From: Echinochloa phyllopogon
Lineage: Eukaryota > Streptophyta > Magnoliopsida > Poales > Poaceae
Direction: 5' to 3'
Assembly (NCBI GenBank): GCA_033239725.1
Contig: BTCW01000003.1
Location: 5,057,501-5,121,500, forward strand
DNA: 64,000 nt
Shown in pieces: positions 23,635 to 36,252 of the stretch; positions within the stretch are counted from its first letter, which is position 1; each line of letters opens with the position of its first letter. The notes under the pieces were generated by a model. It searched no databases, was not told the origin of the DNA, and saw only the letters and a program-made list of their open reading frames with translations. A program made the position numbers and the translations under genes.

Positions 23635-26600
23635 GTGATATCTCTGCTACCTGCAAACTGTATCCAGTTTTCCATGGTCGTGTATAGGTCACCACATTTT
23701 GGCATGCAAACGTACCAGGGGTGGTCCACTGACCCTGTTTCAGGTGCAGATGTCAAAGGAACTCCCTGAATTACACCCTTTGTCGTTCTCGAAAAAGATG
23801 GGGGGGGGGAATTAAAAGGCCCTTCTCCAAGTTGATCGCCACTAAAAACTTGAATCACGCTAGGCAGGCTCTCCGTGTTCTTGATCCTGAAAAGGCAGTT
23901 CCTCATCCTCTTGCTAACTAACCCTCCTGCGCGCCAAGAACGATCTCAACTTCAACAGCACTGCTCATGAACGGGAATCAACAAAAAGTTGGGTTGTCAA
24001 CTTGACTTCTTTTTTACTAGTATAGAGTGAAATTTTCCATGAAAAATTCACACGGACTGAGATGAAGAAAAAATTGATATGAAAATTATAGTTCTTTATT
24101 ACAAGATTTATAACAACGATGTTTTGATTTTAAATCACTAGTAGTAAATTAAGACGGGGCGGATATCTGTTGGTGACAGGGCCAGGCCGGTCTGCTAGCT
24201 GTTGGGCCTCACGTGAAAGAAAAGAAAAGAACGTGGGCCGATTTATTCGATGAAGATTGAGATGGGCTTTATTTTAAAAGAAGCAAGGAATCAGGTGGTC
24301 TTGCACGTGAACAGCAACGTGTAGAGAGAGAAGGATTAACGGGCCGGCTTTAACTTTTTCATGGACTTCAAGTGCAAAGCAGAAGCCGGCATTTTTGCAA
24401 AGTTTTGTTCATGTAATAAATTGATAGTTTTTTTATAGCAAAATTATGCAACTACTGTATATATATAATCGGCATTAATTACAGCTGCCTGCTAGTCTCC
24501 CGGGCCCCCAGCATGTTTTTGAAGCGAGCGAGAGGGGCCTCAGCTGGCTACATTATTGCTGAGCGGCCTGTGTCCAAGGCACGTGTACACCTGCAGTATC
24601 GATGAGTCGACCGGGCACGTGTAGTGGTTCGGTGCCGGTCTGCCGGAGTACGCTGTGGTGCTGCTAGTCCGGTGATATGTCTGAGTCGATCTCTGTTGCC
24701 TGTTGGGGCTCATCCCACTCATAAGCTTTCCTTCCATGCATGGTCCTGGTTCCTCCACGACGATGCATCACTGCAGCTGCAATTTGCAACCAGAGAAGGA
24801 CGAACCAACCCATCACGTTATTGTTCGGTTTGTGTACGTAGCTGCACGTGCTACATATACACACGCTTCGCTGACACGAATTATTCATCGATTCGATGCA
24901 GGTGCAAAGTGCGACGGACCAGCTATTAGCTGTTTCGATCGCTACGTCGGCGAAAGAGACATGCATGCCAAAAAAGCTTGCTCTCCACTCTATCTAGAGC
25001 ATACGGTACGTGCGTCCCCATCCATCCATCCGTTTGAATTTGGCACGTTTAGGAAGCTTGCATTCATTGGCTATGTGCATTGCCGCCAGGGCTCCACGTA
25101 CGCGTGTATATATGCCTTTGCCCGTTTGCCGTGTCGTCGTGATGGATCGGATGACAAAGCTAATTAAGGTGAAAAGATGGTCCATGCCGCCATTCGCTGG
25201 CGTTCTTCGTTTGCGTCCACGCATGCATGACCCCGGTAGTTTGTTGTTTCTTGTCCGTCCATCGATCGACGACTTGCAGGTGCAGCTAATACTCCGTAGC
25301 TGCATATATGCTAGTGTGCAACCACTGCACTCATAGATGATGCATGCGTGGCGCCTTGGAGGGTGTAGGAACTGCATGCAACTCGCACATGCATGTATAT
25401 ATGTACATATGCACGCGTGGTCGCTCGCTTCAGAGACAAGCAGAATCTAAACGCAAAAAGGTGCAACACATATGACATCTCTAGCTATTTCGTTCGCTAC
25501 AGCATCTCGACGAACGACACGTACACAGGCAGCAAATGACATGTATGTACTGTTCTGTTGACGTACAATTATCGGCTCTGTATTTGTACGTACCTCAAAG
25601 CGCGACGCCAGAGAGAGGTGGTGGATCGGCCCGACTGGCATACTCCTATATATACGATGCTCCACACGAGAGACGACGTGCATGATTTTCGTTCCAACAA
25701 TCGCGCACTGGCCGAAAAGGTGATGGAGCTAGCCATGCATGCCACGTAACCCCATGATAGGGTACGGTAGTAGGTTAGGGCGCATTGATCTATTCGACCG
25801 AATTGGAACCTCAATCAATGAGACAAAGGGAAATTAAAGCACGATAAATAAATCTGTGAATGTGATCCCTCCGATGCAATGCAAGGCTGGCTGCGCTGGC
25901 TCTCGATATATACACTGGCCCTACTTATTGAATTTGTCCCAACCATGAAGCGAACGTATGCAATGCTGATCATGCTGATCGATCAAGCAGGATTCGCCGC
26001 TGATGTACTGCACTACGTGTCGATCGACTAAGCAGCTAGCAGAGCGCTCGGTACATGCATCCAACTCCCGGGCGTGGGCTATTGGTTGCATTATTGTCCG
26101 ATCAGCAGTAAAGCGGTTTTGTTCCGACGGACTGAATTTCTCCGGTCGTGACAATGCAAGGAAGAGAGAGAGAGAATACTACTGCTCGGTCCTAGCTATT
26201 TCCGGTAGTGAACAAGCAACGTGTCAAGGACCGACCGAGATGTACAGTATATATACACACGTACGTCTCCGTCGTTCACATTCGCTGCCACCGTGATGTG
26301 ATTTATTGTACACTGGCAAGCAAGCTGCCTTGACGCCACACGACACGTACACGCACGCACGCGCCAAATCGGAAAGCCGGCCGAGGTGGCAGCGGAGCCA
26401 TCCGCCGCCGCACACCTGGCGGAGCACCACGTCGGCTCTAGCTGCTGCACGTACTTTGGCCCGGCATCTCCATCATATCCGTTCCGTCGTTGCAGCTGTA
26501 TTTAATTTCACTGGTAATTAATAACGAGCTAGCTGATCGACGATGATGACGACGTACACCGGAGGAGCTAGAGAGAGAGAGAGAGAGAAAAGGTAGACGA

Positions 26601-27313
26601 CGACAGAGTGACAGACGCGAGAATGAAGAAGAGAAGGCGCACACGCCCTTGACCTTCACGTCCATACGTACGCGGCGTGGGTTATTGGATTGGATATGCT
26701 TCGTTCCGTCCTATTGGATTGGATCCTATCCTCGGACTCTCTCGATGATGATGGTTTCTAGAGGCGCCATATCGATCGGATCCGATCCCGCCGGTATACT
26801 ACGACGACACGGCCCCCGGCCTTTTCATTTGCCGGAGATCGACGAAACTAGAGTACCATATGGCGCGGTACGTGACGTTGTCGTTCGTACCACGTACGAG
26901 CAACTCTATATCTATCCAATCCACATGCCAGTAGTTTCCGTGTGCTCAAAGCTCGTGCACACAGACTCGACGCCCCCCATCCTGATCGAATACAAACGGA
27001 TCCGCGGAACGACGACGATCCATGCATGCCCATTGATGCACATCCACTACCCACCACCCTCCCTCTCGTCTCGATGCATGGCAACATCAACAGGCACATG
27101 GTATGTCCATCCATCCGTATACGCATGCATATACCCTCAACCTGTGTGGGCCCCAAACCCCAGTGTGGGCCCCACCCGCCGGTCCTCCACAGGACCAACC
27201 CACTACTTGTAGCCCCCACCCACTCTCCACCATTTCACACCTCCCCTCTTCTTCCTTCCTTCCCGCAGCGCGGGCACCACACCAGAGCGGAGAGAGACCC
27301 AGTCGACGCCGAG
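23635..27313. other. intergenic region between CDPK and DUF1685 genes
   Basis: Contains the CDPK 3' UTR, then mixed-composition DNA rich in GCATGC, TATATA and CGTACG motifs. A (GA)n run sits at about 26568-26588. Open frames on both strands are short and show no known domain. The last few hundred bases are probably the DUF1685 promoter and 5' UTR. Confidence 0.5.
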
Positions 27314-28140
27314 ATGTGGACCTCCGACTCCGACGCCGACATCGCCGCCGCCTCATCTTCCTCCTCCTCCACCACCGCCTCTCCTCCCGCGTCCCCGCCC
27401 CCGGCCGCCTGCCTCCTCCGCCACCGCCCGCGCGACGCCAACCGCCAACGCCGCCGCCGCCGCCGCAGGCAGACGACCCTCGCCGCCGCCGCCGCCGCCA
27501 AGGTCGAGGCCGAGGCCGAGGACGTGTGGCGCGGGGCGCAGTGGGAGGCGGCGTGGCCGGGGCGGCGCGACCCGCGCCCGGTCCTCCTCGCGGCGGACGA
27601 CGACGGCGTCCGCGGCGGGCCCGGCTCCGCGGACGACGGCGGCGTGGGCCGCTCCAGGAGCCTCACGGACGACGACCTCGAGGAGCTCAAGGGCTGCGCC
27701 GACCTGGGATTCGGCTTCAGCTACGACGAGATCCCCGAGCTCCGCGGCACGCTCCCGGCGCTCGAGCTCTGCTACTCCATGACCCAGCGTCTCGGCCTCG
27801 ACGACCACCACCACCACGCCGACACCGACGCCGCCACGCCGCCCGTCACCAACTGGAAGATCTCCAGCCCCGGTGAGCGAGCACCCGTGCCAGGCTTGGC
27901 TTCCTTCCCTTGTATCCCTCCATGGTCACCGGAGAATTTTAACCCAACTTGTCCACATCAAGATGGAATCTTTTCTCGTCACGGAACCAAGAACTCGCTC
28001 TCTTGTTAATTTGTCGGCATGCATATTTCTTACCCCATTCCTCTGGATCATCTATCGCAGGCGACAGCCCGGACGAGGTGAAGGCGCGGCTCAAGTACTG
28101 GGCGCAGGCGGTGGCGTGCACCGTCCGCCTCTGCAGTTGA
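27314..28140 (+). CDS. DUF1685 family protein, 2 exons
   Basis: Exons 27314-27872 and 28061-28140 code for 212 residues. The N-terminus is low-complexity (Ser/Ala/Pro, then an Arg-rich tract at about 44-53). The plant-specific DUF1685 signature follows: SLTDDDLEELKGCADLGFGF, the adjacent SYDEIPELRGTLPALELCYS, then WKISSPG across the splice and the C-terminal LKYWAQAVACTVRLCS. The second exon carries the strongly conserved tail, supporting the intron. No enzymatic residues or membrane segments are visible, and the molecular role of the family is not established. The start is the Met that begins the acidic MWTSDSDAD stretch; an upstream in-frame extension is low-complexity and probably 5' UTR. 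Confidence 0.88.
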
Positions 28141-31100
28141 TCGATCTCATCAGCTAGCGCCGCCCGGCCGGCGAGCACCACCACCACGCCGCAGCCAGAA
28201 GAATGAAACGATCGCCGACGACAACCAAATGACCGATCGATCGACCAAGCAACAGGCTGGCATCCCGCTAGCTGGACGATGAACTGATCAGATCGCGATG
28301 GAACGGAAGCGATCGGCGATAGGCGCTAGCTGCCGCGGCGACGATGATTGCAGATGGGTGGGAGGCTCTGGTTTGGTTTGGTTGGTTGCTGCTGGGCGAC
28401 TTGATCCAGCTGAGCGACTTGCTGCCTCTGCCTAGTTGCCAACCCAGTGCCCAGCCAATCTCTCCGGACATAGTAGTAGTAATAATAATCCAAATAATGT
28501 TCAGAGTAGCTGATTAATGTAGTACTGCAGATCAAATTGGGGGGATCAGACAGACATTAGTGTGAATAAATAAATTGATGGATCCCAATCTTCTTGTTGC
28601 TGTTGTTAATCATTGGTGGCCACAGCTAGCTGTCTGCTCCATCTGCTGTTCTTAATCATTGGTACCTGTTTGTGCTGCTTGATTTACCTTTCTTATTAAT
28701 CCTTCTCCACTGCCTGCGCTTGTTTATTTAATTAGTCTCCTGGTGCGAAGATTTGCGGCTGCGCTTTGACCAGAATCGCCACTGCTACTAGTATTTGATT
28801 CAGAGGAAAACACATGCCATCATGTGCTCTGCCGTTTCTCAAGTTTTTTTTAGAGAATTTTTACGGTGCTTGAGAATTTTAAGAGCCATTGATGGGTCTA
28901 AATCTAACGGCTAAAAAATAAAAAGAACCAGTTTTAGGGAACTGGAACCAAAAATATGGACCAGGAACTAATTTTGCAGAGGGTATATTGGTCTTTCTGT
29001 TTAATACGTCAAGGCTACGTATGATCGATCAGTGCAAATGCCCGATGGCCCGTCTCCACCCGGCATAGCTGCCGATGGCCGGTCTTCGTCCGGCATAGCT
29101 TGGTGCACAGCCGACGCCAACGCATCTTCCTTGTCCCTAGGCCCTTGCATTGGGCGTCGTTGCATACACGATCGACTGCTCCTGCTGGAGTCTCGTTCGG
29201 CCGGCGATGTCTCTCCAAGTGGGCCCTTCTTGCCGCGGACGCCGCCGCCGAAGCTGTAGGATCACCACCGTACCGGAAGCGGGCGGCGGACGATCACCGC
29301 CGTGGCTCGGCACCACCGGAAGGGACCGCAAAGCCGTACAGCGCCGCCGGCGAGGAATCGAGGATCCCTGGGCACCCCCCTGGCCAAGGGGCAACTGAGC
29401 GGCGAGGATCCGTGTCTGTCACGAGCGTCGCCTACGGGGAATAACCGCATGACGTCCGCGTGAGGAAGAAGCACAACTGCATGCGTCAGCGAGATTATAT
29501 TTGGAAAGAAAAGGACGATTATGCCCTTAATCATCCCTAATTACGACGGAACCAGGTGCTTGCGGATCTTTTTTAATCGACGGTTCGCAAAAATTCTAGA
29601 CAGAGGAACCGGCTGGTTCCCTCCAAGCACTGTAACAAGCCTCTTTTTTTTAAATGCATTTCCAGCTCCGTTCCAAGGATTCCAAACCAGATACCACCTG
29701 GACTGGAAGCAGTAGCCAGCAGGAACACTGAACTATGACAACATGACAATTTCTACTACATCGGTTCCATGTGAGCCGTCAAGCAATTAAGGGGAGTTGT
29801 CTTTTTCTTTTGTCCTGTTGCAATGCATATGCTGTGGGGTTTTATCTCGAAACTGCTGAAAAAATACATATAAAAGAGAAAATGAGGGAAAGTTTCTGTG
29901 TTTTATTTTGTAACAAACACAAACTTTTGAGGTTGGGCATCTTTATTTTATTTTTTTGTTCCACTAACTAGTAAGCAAAACAAAACAAGTGAACAGTTTC
30001 AAAGGCCGAAAATATATATGAAAAAAAGGGCACCACTTGTTTGAGCTGATTTGCCGCCGGGTCCTTCGCCGGTTACCATTGGTAGCTCGCTTCTATGCTG
30101 ATCCAAAAAATCAGGCGAACACAGATCGAGCGCCAGAAAGGACGCACAACCATGGATTCCGATCGGAGGAGGAAGACGGCAGCTCCATGCATTCATTCAT
30201 TCATTCATGAATCATGGTGCCTTGACTCCTTGAGTTCCGGCCGTCGGTTTGCATGCATGCATGCATGCGCCACTGCATCTTCACATGAACACTGTGAGAG
30301 TGAGAGTGTGTGGCCAGGCCTTTGCCATCAGCCCACCCACCATATGTGTCTGCTTCAGCCTCACTGTTCGTCACATGAGTTCTCTCGTGCACCCTCATCA
30401 TGCGTGCCCGATGATTTCGATCTTCTCTCCTGATCATTGTGCTAGCTTATTAGCTTAGCTTGCTACCTGCCAAACGGCAGGAGATAGTGGTTGGTTATCT
30501 TACCCTTTCTAGTCTCTAGCTGCCGACATGGTCAGTCAGACCGGGCTCTACTACCAGCAGTGCCCATGGTAAACTAGCTGCTCGTGTTATTACTAGTAAA
30601 TAAATAGTATGTGCATGCAGTAACCCCATGGGAATGGGATCTTAGTTTGTTGTTTTAGTGAAAAGAGAGCACACCTGTCCCTGATGCGCTGTCCAGACAA
30701 CGTTGATCGATGTGGCTTGTGGCCTGTTCTGGACGACAGTGCAGGCAAGGCCAGACGGCCGTTTCCATTGCAGAAAATGAGGCAATTGACAACCACACAC
30801 CCAGATAGATGCCTGTCAGATGTTGGATTGATCGATCACAAGGCTGGCATTACCTAGAACATCAATCAATGAGCCTGAAAACCTCCAAATCGATCGACAG
30901 ACCATACTGCACGCACTAGAGGCCGGTAGTACGTTGTTCATTCACGCATCAAGGCTAGCTGGCCGCTTATTAATTTCTCTGCATATATATACGGAGTAGC
31001 TACTACTACCGTGTGGGGTGTCCTGTCTGATGATGGGCTGTGCCTGTGCAGCAGGCCGGGACAAAATGGAAACACACCACATTGTGGGAGCAGGCGGTGT

Positions 31101-32757
31101 TGGCCACATTCAGATTCAGATTTCAGGAGCAGTAGTTGTGGTCGGATGGATGAGATGACATGGCGTTTCGAGTGATTTTGGCCCTCCGATCGAGCACGTA
31201 CTGTACGTGTTGCTCCGGCGAGCTGCCGGATCTCCATGGAATCCGGCGGACCACATCTCACGTCGTCGTCGTCCCTGCTGCTCTTGCTCGAGCTCGACAG
31301 GTCCAGCAGAGGCCCAGATGTGGACGTGGCATCTACCTCTCTGCACTGCATCCATAATTCAGGAGAGGACGCCTGCTGCGTAGTGTAGGCTCCTGTTTCA
31401 GAAAACTTGAACGTATGTTCATGATCGTCGCGCGTGCGAGCATGGTGTTCGTATGTGATGCACACGCTTGTATGATATGTAGCTAAAAAATATTCTCTTT
31501 AAAACTTCTTTTCTGGATTCGTTTCGTTTCAGAAAGTTATGTACCCAATCAAAAGAATCAAATGCATGGGACCATTCATAGTAGTGGCGAAACGGAACGC
31601 AAAGATTCATTCATGATGTAAGGTCACTGTCGCCAAGGTTTTGCCAAAGCTGTACAAATAGCTGCGGCTACAAGCCAGTCAGTCACATGGCCGCGTTGCT
31701 CTTCGATCTCTTTGTAGATTACAAGTAGTTCGTTGGGAATAGTGTACACCGATCTAGTTGGGAGGTCATATATAGGGCGAATTGATTGATTTATCATATA
31801 TGTTATTTGTTGCTCTTAATTATTGGCATAGTTGTGCTTGATCTATCTGCAGTTTGCGCTTTGACTAAAACAAAACCAAACCTCTGTTAGATTCAGACAA
31901 AAAGAAATGCAAATCATGTGCCATACATGATTCAGTACTGGTAGCAGTAGTCAGATTTCAGGGCCGAGCTTTGAATATGACAGTTACCTTTGGTAGTCAG
32001 TTCCATGTGAATTCTGTCCTACAAAGTGAGTATCTTTTCTTTTTGAACAAATGTAAAACTCCGAGAAATGAGACGTGCAGGTGAAGGGTACGTATCTTCA
32101 GCTAACTCTGCCAATCCGTTTCACCTGGAGGCTGGAAATCAAACACAACGGCATCGGCCTTCGGTTAAAAAGAACAGAGGTAGGGAGGGAGGAGCCGTTT
32201 CCATGATTTACTGAGAAAAACTACCGGGCTCCTGCCGGTGACCATGCCCAGTACTCAACTCCACCGTTTCACCTGATTCAGTGCCAGTTTCATCTTCGCC
32301 GGTTAGCCTTCTCCGATCAGGCGAAACAGCAGAGAAATTGCGGAAATGAATTGATTTTTGACGGTCTCATGCTTTCCGCCCACAGTTTCGTTAGACCACT
32401 ACTGCAGTTTCACATGAACACTGTGAGTGCGTTGTGAGGCTGAGGCCGTCGTCAGTTGCAAGTACGGTTGCTGCTGGCCACACGAATTCGCGTGCCTTCC
32501 GCAGCTGATCATAGTGTCCTCAGATGGAATTAATCATCGTACGTGCAAGGCCAATCATTAATCCGACGGTGCCTACAGGCGCGCCCTGCTTCTTCGCTGA
32601 CATGGGCTGCTATATGGAGTATCACCCAGGGTAATATTTCTTCCTGCTTCTAGTTATGCAGGAAGCCCGTGACACACTTGCTGTCTAATGAGAGAACAAT
32701 GTCACTTCTTACTGTCAGCATCACAAATGCTAAGAGCTACAGTGTAATGAATGTATA

Positions 32758-32828
32758 AACTTATTGGATCGAGTTCCCTCAAAAAAAATTTAAAAAAAAG
32801 TTCCCTCAAAAAAAACTTATTGGATCGA
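32758..32828 (+). mobile_element. micro retro-insertion with 15-bp target duplication
   Basis: AACTTATTGGATCGA occurs at 32758-32772 and 32814-32828. The 41 bases between are two GTTCCCTC plus A-run modules, i.e. just the 3' tail of a retroelement. Confidence 0.7.
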
Positions 32829-33724
32829 TCGAACAATATGGTAAATAAGTGAAATTCTGGTTGTACATACACTGAATTAGCAACTGCATGTACCCGTGGC
32901 TGCAATGTCGGGCAGGGACAAGAAGGAAACACACCACCTTTGTGATTGCAGGAGGAGCAGGTGCGTGTGGATCGGTGGCCCTCAAGCACTGTGGCTCCGG
33001 CGCCATGTTGGATCTCAATAGCAATAGGATCTCAAATCTCATGGACCACGTACACGTACACCTACAGGCCGCATCTGCTTTGCTTGCTACCTCTCGATCG
33101 GTCCATCCTTACATCTCTCCAGATCCAGGCAATGGTGCCATCCAACGTCGATTTTCTGTACCTAATTTAAAATGCACATAATTTTCTGTTCAAAAACATT
33201 TAACTTAACATTATTTTAGAAAAAAAATCTTGAGGAATACTACACGGATCATATTTCGACATTCTTCTTATTTTGAACTAGGGAATAACAGGATGCACTG
33301 GGCTAATCTGATCAACGGTTAGCGGTGATTCTCCAAAAAAAAAGATAGTGGTGGCTGTACGGAGATTTTAGTTAGGTGGGCCGTCGGTTGGTCTGCTGGT
33401 CTAGTGGATGGCTTCTGGCCCGGAGGGCTTTATGTTAGCTGTCCAATTTCTCCTAAAAAAAAATTGAGACCCTCGTGGCAAAATTCTCTTATTGTTTTAG
33501 TCCATATATCAGTAAAATGATCATGAAGTAAACCGTTATAAGTCAAACTTATTCATAAATAATTGGATCTTATGAAATTATTTTCAAACTTAACAACAAT
33601 AAGAATATTCAAACTTATTCATAAATATATAATTAGATCTTATTCATAAATAAGTTTGAACAACCTTCAGCTTAACTTGACCCCACCGTGAATATAGAAC
33701 CAGAGCAGGTTGTTCTTCTATCTT

Positions 33725-33777
33725 AACAACAGTTGCCAACCGATCTCAAAAAAAAAAAACAACAACAGTTGCCAACC
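33725..33777 (+). mobile_element. micro retro-insertion with 17-bp target duplication
   Basis: AACAACAGTTGCCAACC at 33725-33741 and 33761-33777 flanks a 19-base insert made of GATCTC and an A-run. Confidence 0.75.
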
Positions 33778-36132
33778 TTAGGAAGTAGAAGATGGTGATC
33801 ACTGACCAGTAGCTCTCATCCTCTGTGTCCTCTTGTTATTTGAGTGGCCAAACAAGCATTACCTAATTACCCAAACAGCAAATGCCGGCGTACATATTGC
33901 CCTTAGTTATTTGCCTGTCCAATTAAACAGCATTAGCATCTGACATCGCAACATATGGCAGAGGACGGTGACGTCTTAAATCACTGGGATCACTCGTTAT
34001 AATCGACCACCAATGGATCAATGGCATATAGATCGAGAGAGGATCTTGTGTGTTCTCCAACTCAGAACCTGTGCGTGTGGATAACGCCAGAAGATTATTC
34101 TGTATCAAGATTATCTTACCTTTCTGCTAGCAAAGTCAAAATGATGTACGATTCCTAAAAAGTAGCATTGTCACAACATGTCTAATCTGTGGATGCAGGC
34201 CAAGCAAATAAAGATACCAGCTGTGATACATCCCTTCACTAGTAGTGGGTTGTAGTGCAGGGAATGATGTCTTTCAGGGACTAGTGTGATAGCTATGCAA
34301 CACCATTTCCTGTTCAGGTGAAGTGCGCCTGAGGCCATGCCACACTGCGGTGGTTCGCCACAAAAAAAAGTTTCCTATAGCTTTTATGAATGAAGATTTA
34401 GTTGGTAGAACTATTCTTTAATACAATGTGGATAAATCTCGATAAAGGACAAAATATCAGTGTTTGCTTGGTACCTCATCCAAACTGAAATTTGTTTGCT
34501 TGGCATGCAGCAAGTGAACTTATAGCAGTCAGGCAGATTGCTGAGGGGTCAACACAATTAGCAATCTAGTTATATAAATGCAATTGTAAACATATAATAT
34601 GTAATGCCCCAATTCACAGCTATGGTGTCTGCCTATGTGGTTTCTTGTGTTGGTTTATTAAGAATAGCCCACCACTACAAGAGAGTTTAGATATAGGCTA
34701 GGATAAATTTATAAGCTTAGATAACAATAGCGCCATTCGTTTAATATTTTAGTCGAAGCGAGGACCAAGATGCAAGTGTTGCGCGATATGCATATGCGAG
34801 GCAGTCTTATTTATGGTGGACGTACTAGGCTAAAAAGTTGAGTTTGGAATCTGTATGTCATAGTTTTTCTATAGAAGATGATGCAAACTGTTGGACAAAC
34901 TTATCATATTCCGAGTCTTGTAGCATCGTACCGAGCTAGTTAACTACCTAGGATCTGGCACATTCGCCTACCCCGACATTCGATGAGCTAATGGTGGCCA
35001 GGACCACGCAACTGTGACCTTTTAGGTTCAACGGGCATTTCAGTGAGAAATCATTTGCAGATTGATATATAACTGCTAGTTCCTGATAAAGTGAGCATAA
35101 CTATTCAGGGGTCTTACATGGTGTCTAGTCGCTCTCAAACAAAAGACTAATGATGACATATATAATAGCCATACAAGTAGGATCGCAGCACATTTACTGG
35201 ATAAGTCTTGAACAAATAGTATGGATATTGGATCACTCAATAACGAAAATGATGAATGATGCACAAGTGTCATTTCAGAAAGCCTTTCTAGAACGTACTG
35301 GAGAGCTGCATATTGATGCATTAGGATAAATTTTTTATCAGATTTATATTAATTAGAAATCCAGTGGTGTCAATATGTTTGATTCTCTCATGTTACCTTT
35401 GCAAAAGATGAAGACTCATGGTCTAATTTCACTTGCGCATGGATAATTAGCTTTATTATTAGATACGGACTGCACCAAAAAAAAAGAAACTGAACACTGC
35501 TACTTACCTCCAGTCCTCTATTCATTAATTGGCATGGAAGTTCCATTCACTTTCTTTTGTACTGTACCTTTTGCGGGTAATCATGTAATTAGTTCGTTGG
35601 ATCAATAAAAAACAAAATGGACAAACTGCCGGCCATTAGGTTTGAATAAAATGATATCCACTCCACAGCAGAATCATTATGAAAATTTATAAAGAGGGGC
35701 TCTTCTGCTAAGAGGTAAGCCATGGTGACAGTACATTATATTCGGCAATGAAATATCATCTACTAGGTAACAACTCATTATGAAAATTATGAAAATTTAT
35801 AAAGAGGGGCTCCTGTGAGGAATACTGGTCATAAAGGCCCAAAAATTGCTACCAGGAGAGGATGTTCTAACTTTGGGGCGGCCCCAATTATGTGAAGAAG
35901 ACAATCTTAGTATCTAACTATGCATATGACAAAGTAGTGCTCCAAAGGTATCAATCAAATCGATCACATGATCAATTATTATCTGGGATACAATCACACA
36001 AACATCCTTTAGAAATCAAACGTGTCATCATCATGGGGGAAAAGCCAGCACCATATGATCGAGATTATTTTACCAACTAGCAGCCCCCTATGTCCACAAA
36101 AACAGTGTAACAGGTTGCTCACGTTTCACGGC

Positions 36133-36140
36133 TATAAAAA
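36133..36140 (+). promoter_or_regulatory. TATA box of NPF copy 1
   Basis: TATAAAAA preceded by CGGC, 120 bases before the ATG. The same CGGC/TGGC-TATAAAAAG arrangement precedes NPF copies 2 and 5. Confidence 0.65.
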
Positions 36141-36252
36141 GCACTTGTTGCTGGCAAAGATCATAAGGAGAGTGACACACTCAAAATCAAGAGAGCTTGG
36201 TCGATCATCAAGTGAAGTCTTGTTGGCTAGCTTGCAATAGGTGCTGAGAGCA

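Larger units (their letters stand above)
28141..36132. other. 8-kb gene-free region
   Basis: No gene recognised. It contains an apparent ancient tandem duplication (anchors at 28620-31110 and 31805-32960), a GC-rich insert at 29030-29460 that may belong to a DNA transposon, (CATT)n and (GCAT)n runs near 30187 and 30250, and two tiny A-tailed insertions with target duplications (32758-32828, 33725-33777). A 27-bp direct repeat (ATTATGAAAATTTATAAAGA...) lies near 35675 and 35790. Confidence 0.5.

Noticed and set aside
26568..26588. GA-repeat as a specific regulatory element
   Set aside because: Simple repeat; position relative to the DUF1685 gene gives no further support.
29030..29460. GC-rich block as a small gene or Pack-MULE
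   Set aside because: Frames lack recognisable motifs and the flanking inverted similarity is too weak to define termini or a target duplication.
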